Assembly (NCBI RefSeq): GCF_030813415.1
Contig: NZ_JAUSUF010000001.1
Coordinates: 372,001 to 436,000 of the forward strand
From: Eubacterium multiforme
Lineage (GTDB): Bacteria; Bacillota; Clostridia; Clostridiales; Clostridiaceae
DNA: 64,000 nt
Direction: 5' to 3'
The position numbers were made by a program, and so were the translations under genes. The notes below the pieces were generated by a model. It searched no databases and had not been told where the DNA came from. It saw nothing but the letters and a program-made list of their open reading frames with translations. How positions within the stretch are numbered: the stretch's first letter is position 1; each line of letters starts with the position of its first letter. Positions 53,765-63,767 of the stretch are shown here, one piece after another.

Positions 53765-54838
53765 TTAATTTATTTTTTTAAGTTCATTTATTAATAATTC
53801 ATTTTCATTATGTTTTAAAACACAAACTCTGAAAAATTTATTATCTAATCCTTCAAAGGATTTACAATTTCTTATTATAATTTTTTTACTAACTAATTTA
53901 TCATATATATAATCTGCTGTTAAGCCTTCTTTTTTAATTTCACATAATATAAAATTACCTTTGCTATCATAATTTTTAATCCAATCTATACTGCCTAATT
54001 CCTCATTAAGATATTTTCTCTCATTTGTCATATGAGTTATTGTACTATTTATGTACTCAGTATCCTTAAACATTTCTTCTCCCATTAAGGTTGCAAAAAT
54101 ATTTATATTCCATAAATCTAAATTAGCTAAAATCTTATCTTTAACAGCCTTACTGGATATTAAACCATATCCAAGTCTTATTCCTGGAGTTGAAAAAAAC
54201 TTTGATGTTCCCCTTATTACAAAAAGATTTTCATATTCATCCACTAAAGTAGTAGCTGAATAGTCCTTTGTATAAGTAAACTCTATATAAGTTTCATCTA
54301 CCATAACAAAGGCTTTTGTTTCTTTTACAATTTCTCTAATTTCTTCCTTTGTAAAGGCAAATCCTGTTGGATTGTTAGGATTACAAATAATAACAAGATT
54401 AAAACTCTCTTCTTCTATCCTTTTCTTAAGATCCTTAACATTAATTTTAAAATCATTTTCCTTTTTGGCAAAATACTTTGATATTTTACATCCTATCTTT
54501 TTAAGTTCTTTTTCATATTCTGAATAGGCAGGTGCTACAAGTAATGCCCTTTTAGGATTAACTGTTTCTATAAATGAAGATATAAGTTCTGTTGCACCAC
54601 CTCCAAGTAAAATATTTTCACTCTTACAATTACAATATTTTGATATTGAACTTTTAAGATTTTTATATTCAGGATCTGGATATATTGAAACCATATCTAT
54701 ATTATTTATAACAGCTTCCTTTGCTTTCTTTGAAGCTCCAAAAGGATTTATGTTTGAACTAAAATCTAAAATTTCTCCTCTGTCTATTCCAAGTTTATTT
54801 GCTAAATCAAAAAGATTAGCTCCATGAGTAACTGACAT
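53765..54838 (-). CDS. cobD: CobD/HisC-like class I aminotransferase fold enzyme
   Basis: A 357-residue PLP enzyme with the start typical of threonine-phosphate decarboxylases: HGANLFDLANKLGI, then ILDFSSNINPFG. The PLP lysine lies in IRGTSKFFSTPGIRLGY and the PLP-ring Asp/Tyr in VDETYIEF. CobD makes (R)-1-amino-2-propanol phosphate for the cobalamin loop. No other cobalamin gene is in the window, and histidinol-phosphate aminotransferase shares the fold. Symbol is therefore by sequence similarity only. It is monocistronic. Confidence 0.75.
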   Translation of the reverse strand: MSVTHGANLFDLANKLGIDRGEILDFSSNINPFGASKKAKEAVINNIDMVSIYPDPEYKNLKSSISKYCNCKSENILLGGGATELISSFIETVNPKRALLVAPAYSEYEKELKKIGCKISKYFAKKENDFKINVKDLKKRIEEESFNLVIICNPNNPTGFAFTKEEIREIVKETKAFVMVDETYIEFTYTKDYSATTLVDEYENLFVIRGTSKFFSTPGIRLGYGLISSKAVKDKILANLDLWNINIFATLMGEEMFKDTEYINSTITHMTNERKYLNEELGSIDWIKNYDSKGNFILCEIKKEGLTADYIYDKLVSKKIIIRNCKSFEGLDNKFFRVCVLKHNENELLINELKKIN

Positions 54839-54956
54839 AATAATACCTCCAATTAATATTATCTACTATTTACTATTATAATAAACTTTTTTAATTAATC
54901 ATAATTTATAAAATTCTACACTAAATTTTAAGATTAAATATTATTATTAATAATAT

Positions 54957-56336
54957 CTATTTGTCTATTTCTTTTCCAACTAAAGAATTTTTCTTTCCAT
55001 AGCCAAAATATCCTATAAGCATGAAAAATAATATAATTAAAAATACAATCCATGTTGTTTTCTTTAAATTTAACATTAAAAATAAGCAACATAAACTTCC
55101 TAGTATAGGGATAACAGGTACAAGTGGTGTTTTAAAACTTCTCTTTATATTAGGATATTTTTTTCTAAATATTATTATTGAAAAACATACAAAAGTATAA
55201 ACAAGTAAAAATGCTATACTTGCAAAATTAGCTAAATCCTTTAAATTAAAAAATCCTGCAAGAATTGATGATATAATTCCTATAACCCAAAGTGAAATAT
55301 ATGGAACATCATTTTTATCCTTCTTACTAAAAACTTTAGGAACTAATCCATCTTCACTCATTGTTGATAATATTTGAGAAGTTGCAAAATTTCCTGCAAA
55401 TATTACTGCAAGTATTCCAATAATTGTTCCTAATGAAACAACAAAGGCAACCATTGGCTTACCAGCAACTTTCAAAGTATAAGAAAGAGCATCTGGAACA
55501 TTTAAATTACTATATGAAGTTATTCCTGTTAATACTAATGAAACACCCACATAAACTAGTGCACATATAAATAATGATGTTAAAAGTCCAATTGGTAATG
55601 CTTTTCTAGGATTTTTTACATAAGGTGCTGCTGATGCTGTTGCATCAAATCCACAATAAGCAAAAAATACAGATGCAGCTCCAGTCATAACTCCTGATGT
55701 TCCATAAGGTGTAAATGGTACCCAATTTGATGTTTTCATATGCATTGAACCAACTACTAAAAATAAAGCAATTACGAAAAGCTTTATAATCACCATTGTA
55801 TCATTTACCTTTTTACTTGATTTTGTACCACCTGAAATAACAAATGTAATAAATATTATTGCAAAAATTGCTGGCAAATTAACAATTCCACCTTGAGATG
55901 GTATTGATGTAATTGCTTTAGGTAAATGTATGTTAATAACATCTAATAAACTTAAAAGATAACTTCCCCACCCTGATGCTACTGTTGCTGTTGAAAGAAT
56001 ATATGCAATTACTACACACATTCCTACTATGTATGCAATAAACTCTCCTAACGTTACATATGTAAAAGTATATGAACCGCCAGGACTTTGTATACTTGCA
56101 CTAAGTTCAGCATAGCATAAAACTATTAATGCAGCTGCAATAGCTCCAATTACAAAAGAAACTGCAACTGCAGGTCCTGCCTCTTTAGCTGCAACTATTC
56201 CAGTTAAAACCATAACTCCAGTTCCTATAACAGAACCTATACTCATTAATGTTAGGTCTAATGTATTTAAATTTTTTTCACTGTCTTTAACATTTTGAGA
56301 TACTTTTTCAATTTGCTGAGTTCTAAAAATGCTCAA
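54957..56336 (-). CDS. APC family amino acid permease
   Basis: A 459-residue transporter with about 12-14 membrane segments. The N-terminal LTLMSIGSVIGTGVMVLTGI holds the substrate-binding unwound helix. ELSASIQSPGGSYTFTYVTL and FFAYCGFDATASAAPYVKNP are typical of the YfnA/cationic-amino-acid-transporter branch. I prefer the TTG start at 56336 (residues SIFRTQ after it), since GAGGTG lies 6 nt before it; the ATG at 56354 would overlap this site. Substrate cannot be fixed from sequence. Confidence 0.9.
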   Translation of the reverse strand: MSIFRTQQIEKVSQNVKDSEKNLNTLDLTLMSIGSVIGTGVMVLTGIVAAKEAGPAVAVSFVIGAIAAALIVLCYAELSASIQSPGGSYTFTYVTLGEFIAYIVGMCVVIAYILSTATVASGWGSYLLSLLDVINIHLPKAITSIPSQGGIVNLPAIFAIIFITFVISGGTKSSKKVNDTMVIIKLFVIALFLVVGSMHMKTSNWVPFTPYGTSGVMTGAASVFFAYCGFDATASAAPYVKNPRKALPIGLLTSLFICALVYVGVSLVLTGITSYSNLNVPDALSYTLKVAGKPMVAFVVSLGTIIGILAVIFAGNFATSQILSTMSEDGLVPKVFSKKDKNDVPYISLWVIGIISSILAGFFNLKDLANFASIAFLLVYTFVCFSIIIFRKKYPNIKRSFKTPLVPVIPILGSLCCLFLMLNLKKTTWIVFLIILFFMLIGYFGYGKKNSLVGKEIDK

Positions 56337-56661
56337 ATAAATCACCTCTTCCATTAATAAAAATCAATAAATATTTTTTAAATAATACTAAAATAAACTA
56401 ATATATTTTTAATTTTGTCATAAAAATTATATCAATATTCTAAAAAGTTTCTATGTAAAGTTTTTTTCAAAAAAGTAAACTTTTATTTTTTATAGTCTTT
56501 TTTTTAAAATTCATTTATTTTTATCCTATATTTGGAACAATCCATAAATTTTCTCTTAAATATATAATATAATTTTCTTTATTTTATAAAATTAGTACAC
56601 TTTTCTTCATATTATGTATATACTATAATTTATGACTAACTTCTTAAAGGAGGATATATTT
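56337..56661. other. Divergent AT-rich promoter region, 325 bp
   Basis: Lies between the permease (-) and the helicase (+). Homopolymer T and A runs are abundant (including the AAAGTTT...AAACTTT imperfect dyad near 56455-56485). AAGGAGG at 56647-56653 is the helicase binding site. No ORF was seen. Confidence 0.6.
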
Positions 56662-57795
56662 ATGAAGAACTTTAGTGAATTAAATTTAGATGATAAAATA
56701 ATTTTAGGTTTAGAAAAGCAAGGAATTACTGTACCAACAGAAATACAATCTTTAACAATTCCTGAAATATTAAATAATAAGGATGTTATAGGTGAAGCTC
56801 ACACAGGAAGTGGAAAAACTCTTGCCTTTTTAACACCTCTTTTCCAAAAGATAGATGCAAGTAAAAAAGACCTTCAAGCTTTAATTCTTGCTCCAACTCG
56901 TGAACTTGTTATGCAAATAGAAAAGCAAGCAAAATTATTATCAGAAAACTCAAATATGCAAGTTAACTCAATATCAATTATTGGTGATGTTAACATGGAT
57001 AAGCAAATTAAAAAATTAAAAGAAATTAAACCACAAATTGTAGTTGGAACTCCAGGAAGAGTTTTAGATTTAATTAGAAAGAAAAAAATCAAAGCTCATA
57101 CAATAAAAACAATTGTTCTTGATGAGGGTGATAACTTACTAGACAACACTCATTTAAGAACTATAAAAGATATAATAAAAAGTACAATGAGAGATAGACA
57201 ACTTTTAATTTTTTCTGCAACAGTAAGTGCAAAAGCAATGCCTATTGCAAAAGAATTAATGAAAGATCCTATAATCTTTAAAAATGAAAAGAAAGCTTCT
57301 TTAAATCCTAATATTGAACATATGTACATTGAAGTTGAAGAAAGAGACAAAGCTGAAGTTTTAAGAAAATTAATTGCTGCAGTTAACCCTTCAAAGGCAA
57401 TTGTATTTATAAATCGTGGATTTGATGTTGAAATGATTGCAGATAAATTAAAATATCATAATCAAAATGCCTTTGCTATGCATAAAAGAATAACAAAGGA
57501 ACAAAGACAACAAGCTCTTGAAAACTTTAGAAATGGGAAAATAAACATATTAGTTTCATCAGATATTTCAGCAAGAGGTTTAGATATTGATGGAATATCA
57601 CATATTATAAATTTAGATTTCCCTGCAAATGCTAATGAATATCTTCATAGAGCTGGAAGAACAGCTAGAGGAAATGCTCATGGAACAACTATATCTTTAG
57701 TTACAAAAAGAGAATTCCCAGCCCTTAGAATCTATGAAAGAGAATTTAACATAAAAATAGAAAAGAAAACTTTATCTTATGGTGAATTAGTTTAA
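56662..57795 (+). CDS. DEAD-box RNA helicase, DEGD variant
   Basis: A 377-residue RNA helicase core without a long C-terminal extension. Q motif region VPTEIQSLTIPEI, motif I AHTGSGKT, Ia APTRELVMQ, Ib TPGRVLDL, III SAT, V ARGLDIDGI and VI HRAGRTAR are all present. Motif II is DEGD instead of DEAD. Start is the ATG at 56662 with AAGGAGG before it; the frame is open ten codons further without a better site. It is probably a cold-shock or RNA-turnover helicase. It is monocistronic. Confidence 0.93.
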   Translation: MKNFSELNLDDKIILGLEKQGITVPTEIQSLTIPEILNNKDVIGEAHTGSGKTLAFLTPLFQKIDASKKDLQALILAPTRELVMQIEKQAKLLSENSNMQVNSISIIGDVNMDKQIKKLKEIKPQIVVGTPGRVLDLIRKKKIKAHTIKTIVLDEGDNLLDNTHLRTIKDIIKSTMRDRQLLIFSATVSAKAMPIAKELMKDPIIFKNEKKASLNPNIEHMYIEVEERDKAEVLRKLIAAVNPSKAIVFINRGFDVEMIADKLKYHNQNAFAMHKRITKEQRQQALENFRNGKINILVSSDISARGLDIDGISHIINLDFPANANEYLHRAGRTARGNAHGTTISLVTKREFPALRIYEREFNIKIEKKTLSYGELV

Positions 57796-57798
57796 ATA

Positions 57799-57831
57799 AA
57801 AAATAGATGAGCAAAAAAGCTCATCTATTTT
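57799..57831 (+). terminator. Terminator after DEAD-box helicase gene
   Basis: A perfect stem (aaaatagatgagc and complement) with a six-A loop, followed by a T-run. Confidence 0.88.
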
Positions 57832-57835
57832 TTTC

Positions 57836-58750
57836 TTATTTTTTCTTATTACAATAACCTATAAAAATTATTATGGATATTAATCCTATAATAAAACAAA
57901 ATTCAAAAGCACAACTTATTGATTTTTTAGCAGCTAGTCCTATTATTGGATTAACAGCTGTAGCTATAATTCCTTCTATCATTGAATAAATAGATAAAAT
58001 AGTAGCTCTATCCCCATTAACTATGGATTTATTTTCTAATTCAGTTGCCATAGGGGTAATAAGTGACATACTTAAAGAAATTATTCCTACACAAAAAACA
58101 CTAATTACCGCTGATTTTGTAAAAGCTAATATTAATGAACTTATGCTTATAAATAAATACATACTAAGAATAGATTTTTTTCTTCCAAATCTCTCACTTA
58201 TTTTATAAGACTTAACTGTAATTAAACTAATAATTTGCATAAATGCTAATATTAATCCAAAATATTTATATGGAATTCCACATTTAACATACTGTCCTTG
58301 GTTTAAAAATACAGTTACACTTTGAAAAATTTCACTAACAAATGCAATAGATATAATAAAAAATATAAATCTTCTATTTTTAAGAACTCTTTTAAAGCTA
58401 TTTATAATATTTGGCTTTTCTCTTTTATTATTCTTTACATCTATTAAAAATAAAGATAACAAAAATGCTATTCCATATGGAATAATTGTAGCAAAAGCTG
58501 CCATTTTCATTGAAATATTAATAAATATACTTGATGTTAATGCAGCTACTAAAAAACCACTAGTTGAAAATAAATTATATCTTGAAAATATTTTTTCACT
58601 ATTACAATTTTTATCTATGGATTCATATAAAATTGCTACATCACAACCTGAAATTCCTGCAATTGCAAAAGAAAGTAAAATTCTCTCTATAACAAAAAAT
58701 TCAATTGAAGTAGCTTTGAAAAATATAATTTTAGATAAAAAAAAATACAA
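57836..58750 (-). pseudogene. MFS transporter, C-terminal part after frameshift
   Basis: This frame carries about ten membrane segments that complete the transporter begun at 58991. Its apparent first residues before the shift (MYFFLSK) are in the wrong context; the real protein continues FVFFLSKIIFFKATS from the upstream frame. The break falls in a nine-T run on the minus strand (58737-58745). The basic loop SYKISERFGRKKSILSMYLF is the mid-protein MFS loop. It may be a broken gene, a phase-variable gene or a sequencing error. Confidence 0.8.
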
Positions 58751-58991
58751 AATTAGATATTATAAGTGTATTTTTATATCCAAATCTATCTCCTAAATAT
58801 CCACAAGGTACTTCAAATAATATACTAAGTATACATGTTAAAGATTCTATTAAAAATATTGCATTAATAGAAACTCCATTTGCTTCCCTATAAAGAGTAG
58901 CTATAGGACCATAAAAAACTAGCCCCTGCATAAATATAATAATATACATAATGTATATGTTTTTTCTCTTATCCAATTTAAATTCCTCCAA
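58731..58991 (-). pseudogene. MFS transporter, N-terminal part before frameshift
   Basis: An 86-residue frame: MEEFKLDKRKNIYIMYIIIF, a first membrane segment, then EVPCGYLGDRFGYKNTLIIS, which contains the conserved MFS loop 2-3 motif (GxLGDRFGxK). It ends FVFFFI at a nine-T run where the frame slips; with eight T the protein would be about 385 residues, normal for MFS. GGAGG near 58987-58991 marks the translation start region. The substrate is unknown. Confidence 0.8.
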
Positions 58992-59156
58992 AATTCCAAA
59001 GCAAATAAACCTTTCTTATAAAAGGCTTAAATTTTATAGTTGTATGAATTTCTTTAGATTAAATTTAAATTGGTCTAAACATAAAATTATCTCCTAACAA
59101 AAATATTATTATAAAATATATACTTATATTACCATAAGTACATATATGTGTATATA

Positions 59157-61136
59157 TTATCTCATTTCATTTATAAATCCTTTTCTATAAGCTATCAACA
59201 GTAATTTTAAATCCTTTATTTGATTTTTTAATTCTATTCCAACATCAGTATCTCCAACTCTTTTTCTAGTTACCTTTCTTTCAACAATAATACTTGTAGA
59301 TAAGATATCCTTTTCTTCAATAATAGCATTTTCAATTGATTCAAAAGGCTGATGAGATACTAGTTGAAATCCATAAGAGTTATATATAAGGGTATATCCT
59401 GCAATACCTGTATCTCTTCTATATGCCTTTGCAAAACCTCCATCTATAACTAGTATTTTTCCACCACATTTTATTGGACTTTCTCCATACTTTTTCTTAA
59501 CAGGAACATGTCCATTTACTATTATTGATTCGTTTATATCTAAATCAAATTCCTCTAAAATTCTTCTAACCATATCTTCGTTGTCCCTAAGTTCGTAATA
59601 TGGATTTTTCTTTTCTATATGAGTTTTTTTATCTTCAATAAAATATCTTTCAAAGGTTGTCATTTCATTTTTACCAAATAAAGATGAAGCAGGTCCTGTC
59701 CATAAATACCACATTATATCCATTCCATATAATTTTTCTTTAGTTCCTACTTTGTTAAAATATCCTTCCCTTGCTAAAATATCAAATTTTTCTAATAAAG
59801 CCTTTCCTTTATATTCTTTACCTTGAATAGTCATACTTTTAAAAGAACCATCTTCATTTAATGGTATACATCCATGTAATAGTAAATTAGAATTATATTT
59901 TAAATATATACTTCCCTTTGCAAAAAGAAATGTAATATGTTTTTGAAGCTTTTCACTATTAACAAATGAATCCCTTAATTTTTCTATTAACTTTTCCTCT
60001 TCATCAGTAAGTTTATAAGGATCTTTAGGATCTATTGTTGGAAAGTCTTTATCCTTTAATTCATAAGTTTTTCCCTTTAAATATATAGTTCCTTCATCAT
60101 AATTAATTTTATCTAAAAGTAATCTATGGTCTAATTTAAATTCTGGTCTTCTTTGAATAATTTCTTTTTCTAATTTAAACTGTATAATTGCAATTGCCTT
60201 ATGCATCTTAGAAATTAAATCTATTTCAAATTTCCCATATCTTTTATCGTCATTTAATTTTGGAATAAATTCTTTACATGGATCTTTTTTATAATGTTCT
60301 AAAGCAAAGGTTGCAAGAGGAAGTAAATTTATACCATATATATCTTCTATTGTATCTAAATTTCCATACCTTGTTGCTATTCTTAAAACATTTGCTATAG
60401 ATGTCTTTACTCCTGCTGCTGCTCCCATCCATAACATATCATGATTTCCCCATTGTATATCTACAGAATGATAATCCATTAATTTATCCATTATTATATC
60501 TGCCCTTGGTCCTCTATCATATATATCTCCTAAAATATGAAGTCTATCTACAATTAACCTTTGTATAACCTTAGATAATGCAATAATAAATTCTTTAGAT
60601 CTTCCAATATCTATAATTGTGCTTATTATTTCATCATAATACTCATGTTTATCAACCCCATAAAATTCTTCATGTAATAATTCTTCAATAACATAGCTAA
60701 AATCTTTAGGTAAGGCTTTCCTAACCTTTGATCTTGTATATTTAGATGATACATTTCTGCAAAGTTCTATCAACCTATATAAATTAATTTTATACCAATC
60801 ATCTATATTATCTTCTTCCTTTAAAACTATTTCTAATTTTTGTTCTGGATAATAAACTAATGTTGCTAAACTTTTCTTTTCACTATCCCTAAGAGAATTT
60901 CCAAAAACACTTTCTATCTTTCTTTTTATAACGCCTGAACCATTCTTTAAAACATGTACAAAAGGTTCATATTCCCCATGTAAATCTGTTAAAAAATGTT
61001 CTGTCCCTTTTGGTAAATTTAATATAGCACTTAAATTAATAATTTCTGTTGATGCTTCTGCTATAGTTGGATATTGTCTAGCTAAAAGCTTTAAATATTT
61101 TAATTTATTAATAATTTCATCATCACAATTATTCAT
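59157..61136 (-). CDS. fbp: Fructose-1,6-bisphosphatase class 3
   Basis: A 659-residue Firmicute-type FBPase hydrolysing fructose-1,6-bisphosphate for gluconeogenesis. Metallophosphoesterase motifs are [26 protein letters not shown] and [14 protein letters not shown], with NGHVPVK and [11 protein letters not shown] late. Its length matches B. subtilis Fbp and is much greater than class 1/2 enzymes. A weak hairpin lies beyond its stop at 59122-59139. It is monocistronic and opposes the ferritin gene. Confidence 0.96.
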   Translation of the reverse strand: MNNCDDEIINKLKYLKLLARQYPTIAEASTEIINLSAILNLPKGTEHFLTDLHGEYEPFVHVLKNGSGVIKRKIESVFGNSLRDSEKKSLATLVYYPEQKLEIVLKEEDNIDDWYKINLYRLIELCRNVSSKYTRSKVRKALPKDFSYVIEELLHEEFYGVDKHEYYDEIISTIIDIGRSKEFIIALSKVIQRLIVDRLHILGDIYDRGPRADIIMDKLMDYHSVDIQWGNHDMLWMGAAAGVKTSIANVLRIATRYGNLDTIEDIYGINLLPLATFALEHYKKDPCKEFIPKLNDDKRYGKFEIDLISKMHKAIAIIQFKLEKEIIQRRPEFKLDHRLLLDKINYDEGTIYLKGKTYELKDKDFPTIDPKDPYKLTDEEEKLIEKLRDSFVNSEKLQKHITFLFAKGSIYLKYNSNLLLHGCIPLNEDGSFKSMTIQGKEYKGKALLEKFDILAREGYFNKVGTKEKLYGMDIMWYLWTGPASSLFGKNEMTTFERYFIEDKKTHIEKKNPYYELRDNEDMVRRILEEFDLDINESIIVNGHVPVKKKYGESPIKCGGKILVIDGGFAKAYRRDTGIAGYTLIYNSYGFQLVSHQPFESIENAIIEEKDILSTSIIVERKVTRKRVGDTDVGIELKNQIKDLKLLLIAYRKGFINEMR

Positions 61137-61405
61137 TCTTATCCTCCAGTAATTTTAAATCTTCCTTAACAATTCCTGTAATCCTTTCAAAATAATTATA
61201 TCTTAATTTTTATTTCACAGCAATAACTTATACTATATTTTAATTTTCAATATATAGATTACTCTATACATCAAATTAAATTAAATAATATATACTATTG
61301 TAATTTCATAGAAGTTTGCTAATTATTATTAAAAGAGATAAAATATCCTCATAGGTATTTTAATTAATAATAAATAATTAATTTTAATTTAAAGGAGAGA
61401 TATAA

Positions 61406-61921
61406 ATGCTAAGTAAAAATTTACTAGAAAACCTTAACAAACAAGTTAACTTTGAATTCTATTCATCTTACCTTTATTTATCAATGGCTTCTTATGCTGA
61501 ATCTGTTGATTTAAGTGGATTTGCTAACTTCTTTAGAGTTCAAGCACAAGAAGAATTAGCTCATGCAATGAAATTCTATGATTATGTATTCCAAAAAAAT
61601 GGAGTTGTAACTTTAGAAGCAATTCCAAAACCTGATCTTACTTTTGATAACATAATTGATGTTTTCCAAAAAGGATACAACCATGAGCAAACTGTTACAA
61701 AGAAAATATACGAACTTGCTGATATTGCAAGTGAGGAAAGAGAACATGCTACTATGAGCTTACTTAATTGGTTTATAGATGAGCAAGTTGAAGAAGAAAA
61801 TAATTTTAATTCCCTTTTAAAGAGAGTTAGAAGATCTGAAGGAAATCCAGCAGCTTTATATATGATGGATGATGAACTTGCAACAAGAGTATTTGTTCCT
61901 ATAAATAATAATGGTAAATAA
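61406..61921 (+). CDS. ftnA: Bacterial non-heme ferritin
   Basis: A 171-residue four-helix ferritin that oxidises and stores iron in a 24-mer shell. Ferroxidase residues are visible: Glu17 (NFEFYSS), Glu50 and His53 (QAQEELAHAMKF), Glu94 (YNHEQTV) and Gln127 (IDEQVEEE). No heme-ligand Met of bacterioferritin is evident. AAGGAGAG precedes the ATG. It is monocistronic. No Fur box was securely identified in the 270-bp upstream region. Confidence 0.96.
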   Translation: MLSKNLLENLNKQVNFEFYSSYLYLSMASYAESVDLSGFANFFRVQAQEELAHAMKFYDYVFQKNGVVTLEAIPKPDLTFDNIIDVFQKGYNHEQTVTKKIYELADIASEEREHATMSLLNWFIDEQVEEENNFNSLLKRVRRSEGNPAALYMMDDELATRVFVPINNNGK

Positions 61922-61930
61922 GGAAATAAT

Positions 61931-61968
61931 AAAGAACTCAGATTACAAAAAAATAATCTGAGTTCTTT
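61931..61968. terminator. Bidirectional terminator between ftnA and DUF488 gene
   Basis: A perfect 15-bp stem (aaagaactcagatta and complement) is flanked by T-rich sequence on both strands. Confidence 0.9.
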
Positions 61969-61978
61969 ATTTAATTTT

Positions 61979-62593
61979 TTATTTTAAGTGTTCTATTCTA
62001 TAACCAATATCCTTATTGGCTAGCTTATAACTTTCTTTTATCATATCTTCTTCACTTAATCCATTACCAAGAAGAGAATCTATTGTCATTTGATTTCTAG
62101 TTTTAAAATATTTATCTAAAATCTCCTTTTCAATATCTTCTTGAGAGGCTATTGAGTAATCATCAAGTATATGATTTACCTTAATTCCATTTTCCTTTAA
62201 AAATTTCCCAAGCAAAATACCTCTCTGACATCTTATTGGATTTTGCATAGCTCCAAGTAAGGCTATTTTATATCCTTTTTTTAAGCCATTTTTTAATCTT
62301 TCAATACCTATTTTAAAATTATCTTCTTTAATTACTTTTTCAAAATCTGCATATCCTTCTTTATTGTAGGATTCTTTTGTTTTCCTTTTTGCAGCTAATT
62401 CTTCTCCCATATAAATATATGAAAAACCAGCTTTTTTTAGGGAATATCTTATAGCTTCTTTATCAAATTGTACATTATATTTAGAATAAGGCGTTCCTCT
62501 TACATCTACAACACAATTAATATTAAAATGCCTTAACATATCTATTAGCCTTTCAATACTGTAATTAGAATGTCCAATTGTAAATATTTCCAC
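61979..62593 (-). CDS. DUF488 domain protein
   Basis: A 204-residue cytosolic protein of the DUF488 family. It has TIGHSNYSIERLIDMLR at the start, VVDVRGTPYSKYN, a short FSYIYMGEELAAKR segment and the C-terminal MQNPIRCQRGILLGKFL. The usual motif has a first cysteine (LLCAE..xxxCHR); here that position is Gly (LLGAMQNPIRCQ), so only the second Cys is retained. The function of the family is not settled. It is monocistronic. Confidence 0.88.
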   Translation of the reverse strand: MEIFTIGHSNYSIERLIDMLRHFNINCVVDVRGTPYSKYNVQFDKEAIRYSLKKAGFSYIYMGEELAAKRKTKESYNKEGYADFEKVIKEDNFKIGIERLKNGLKKGYKIALLGAMQNPIRCQRGILLGKFLKENGIKVNHILDDYSIASQEDIEKEILDKYFKTRNQMTIDSLLGNGLSEEDMIKESYKLANKDIGYRIEHLK

Positions 62594-62737
62594 TTTATAT
62601 CACCCCTTTAATTGTTTTTAAAATATTTTATTTATAAGTTATAAAACACTATACCTTTAACACAGGTTTTAAAGATAAATATTTATTTAAATTATTTTAA
62701 CTATGTTATATTATTTTGTCAATTTTTAAAATGGAAA

Positions 62738-62766
62738 AGCCATGTGCATATTTTATGCACACAGCC
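62738..62766 (-). terminator. Terminator after CAP-domain gene
   Basis: gccatgtgcata and tatgcacacagc form a stem with a very short loop; TTTTCCATTTT follows on the minus strand. Confidence 0.8.
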
Positions 62767-62846
62767 TCTTTATTTTAAAATCTATATATAATTTTCTTAA
62801 TTTATATACAAAACTAGTTTATTAATTAAACTTTTATTGTAAATCT

Positions 62847-63767
62847 CTATTTATAAAACTCTTGAGTTGCATAAACTGTATTTCCTGTTTTATAAACACC
62901 TACACCAATACTTGAAAAATTATTTGATAAAATATTTGCTCTATGTCCTGGCGAATTCATCCAGTTTCTCATAAATTGATTTGCTAATTCATTTGCATCA
63001 GATACTCCACCAATATATGCAATATTTTCTCCCCATGCTCTATAATTTACTCCATCTTTTTTCATCTTAGCTGTTATAAGATTTCCTTCTGGGTCCTTAT
63101 GGTCAAAATACTTTCTATCTCCCATATCCTGAGATTTTATTTTCGCGTACTTTTCCATAGTGCTATTATATGATAATTGTGAAACTCCAGCCTTTCTTCT
63201 TTCTTCATTTACTTTTTTAAAGATCATAGCTTGTACTTGTTCCATAAATTTATCATTATTAGCTACAACTGTTTTAGTATCAGCATTATTTTTTGAAGTT
63301 TCTGCTACCTTTGATGTATTCTTTTTATCTGCTGCTTTTTTAGCAGTTTTATTAACCTTATTAGTTTTAGAAACCTTCTCTACTTTTTTGTTATTTGAAA
63401 TTTCCTTTTTCTCTTCTATCTTTTTATTATCTTGATTTTGTCCATTATCTTGAACTAAATTTTCTTCTTCTCCATAACAATTTGAACTATTACAATCTAT
63501 TTTGCCATAAATAAATTTACTAAGATTCTTTGAAATTCCTTGAAGATATGAAAAACAATCACTTTTTATATTTTCTGCCTTTTGTAATGAGCCTTCATTT
63601 ACTTTGTCGCAGCTTGTATTACAATTTTGAGCTTGTCCTTTATCATATTCAATAGAAGTTTTGCAGTTAGATACATTATCATCTGAGTTTGCAGAAGCAT
63701 AAGCTGTAGCACCTACTCCCCCTAATAATGTAGTAGTTATTAATATAGCAATTAGTTTGTGTTTCAT
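62847..63767 (-). CDS. Exported CAP/SCP domain protein (YkwD type)
   Basis: A 306-residue protein with a signal peptide (LIAILITTTLLGGVGATAYA, about 1-25). A Cys-containing segment (~30-85; Cys residues in SNCKTSIEY, QNCNTSCDK, SDCFSYL and DCNSSNCYG) and a Lys/Asn/Ser/Glu-rich linker (~100-170) follow, and then a CAP domain (~180-306): NEERRKAGVSQL, YAKIKSQDMGDRKYFDHKDP, WGENIAYIGG, FMRNWMNSPGHRANILS and YATQEFY. The family has wall-associated or protease-like roles in bacteria; none is proven here. The start is the ATG at 63767, behind AAGGAG. Confidence 0.9.
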   Translation of the reverse strand: MKHKLIAILITTTLLGGVGATAYASANSDDNVSNCKTSIEYDKGQAQNCNTSCDKVNEGSLQKAENIKSDCFSYLQGISKNLSKFIYGKIDCNSSNCYGEEENLVQDNGQNQDNKKIEEKKEISNNKKVEKVSKTNKVNKTAKKAADKKNTSKVAETSKNNADTKTVVANNDKFMEQVQAMIFKKVNEERRKAGVSQLSYNSTMEKYAKIKSQDMGDRKYFDHKDPEGNLITAKMKKDGVNYRAWGENIAYIGGVSDANELANQFMRNWMNSPGHRANILSNNFSSIGVGVYKTGNTVYATQEFYK

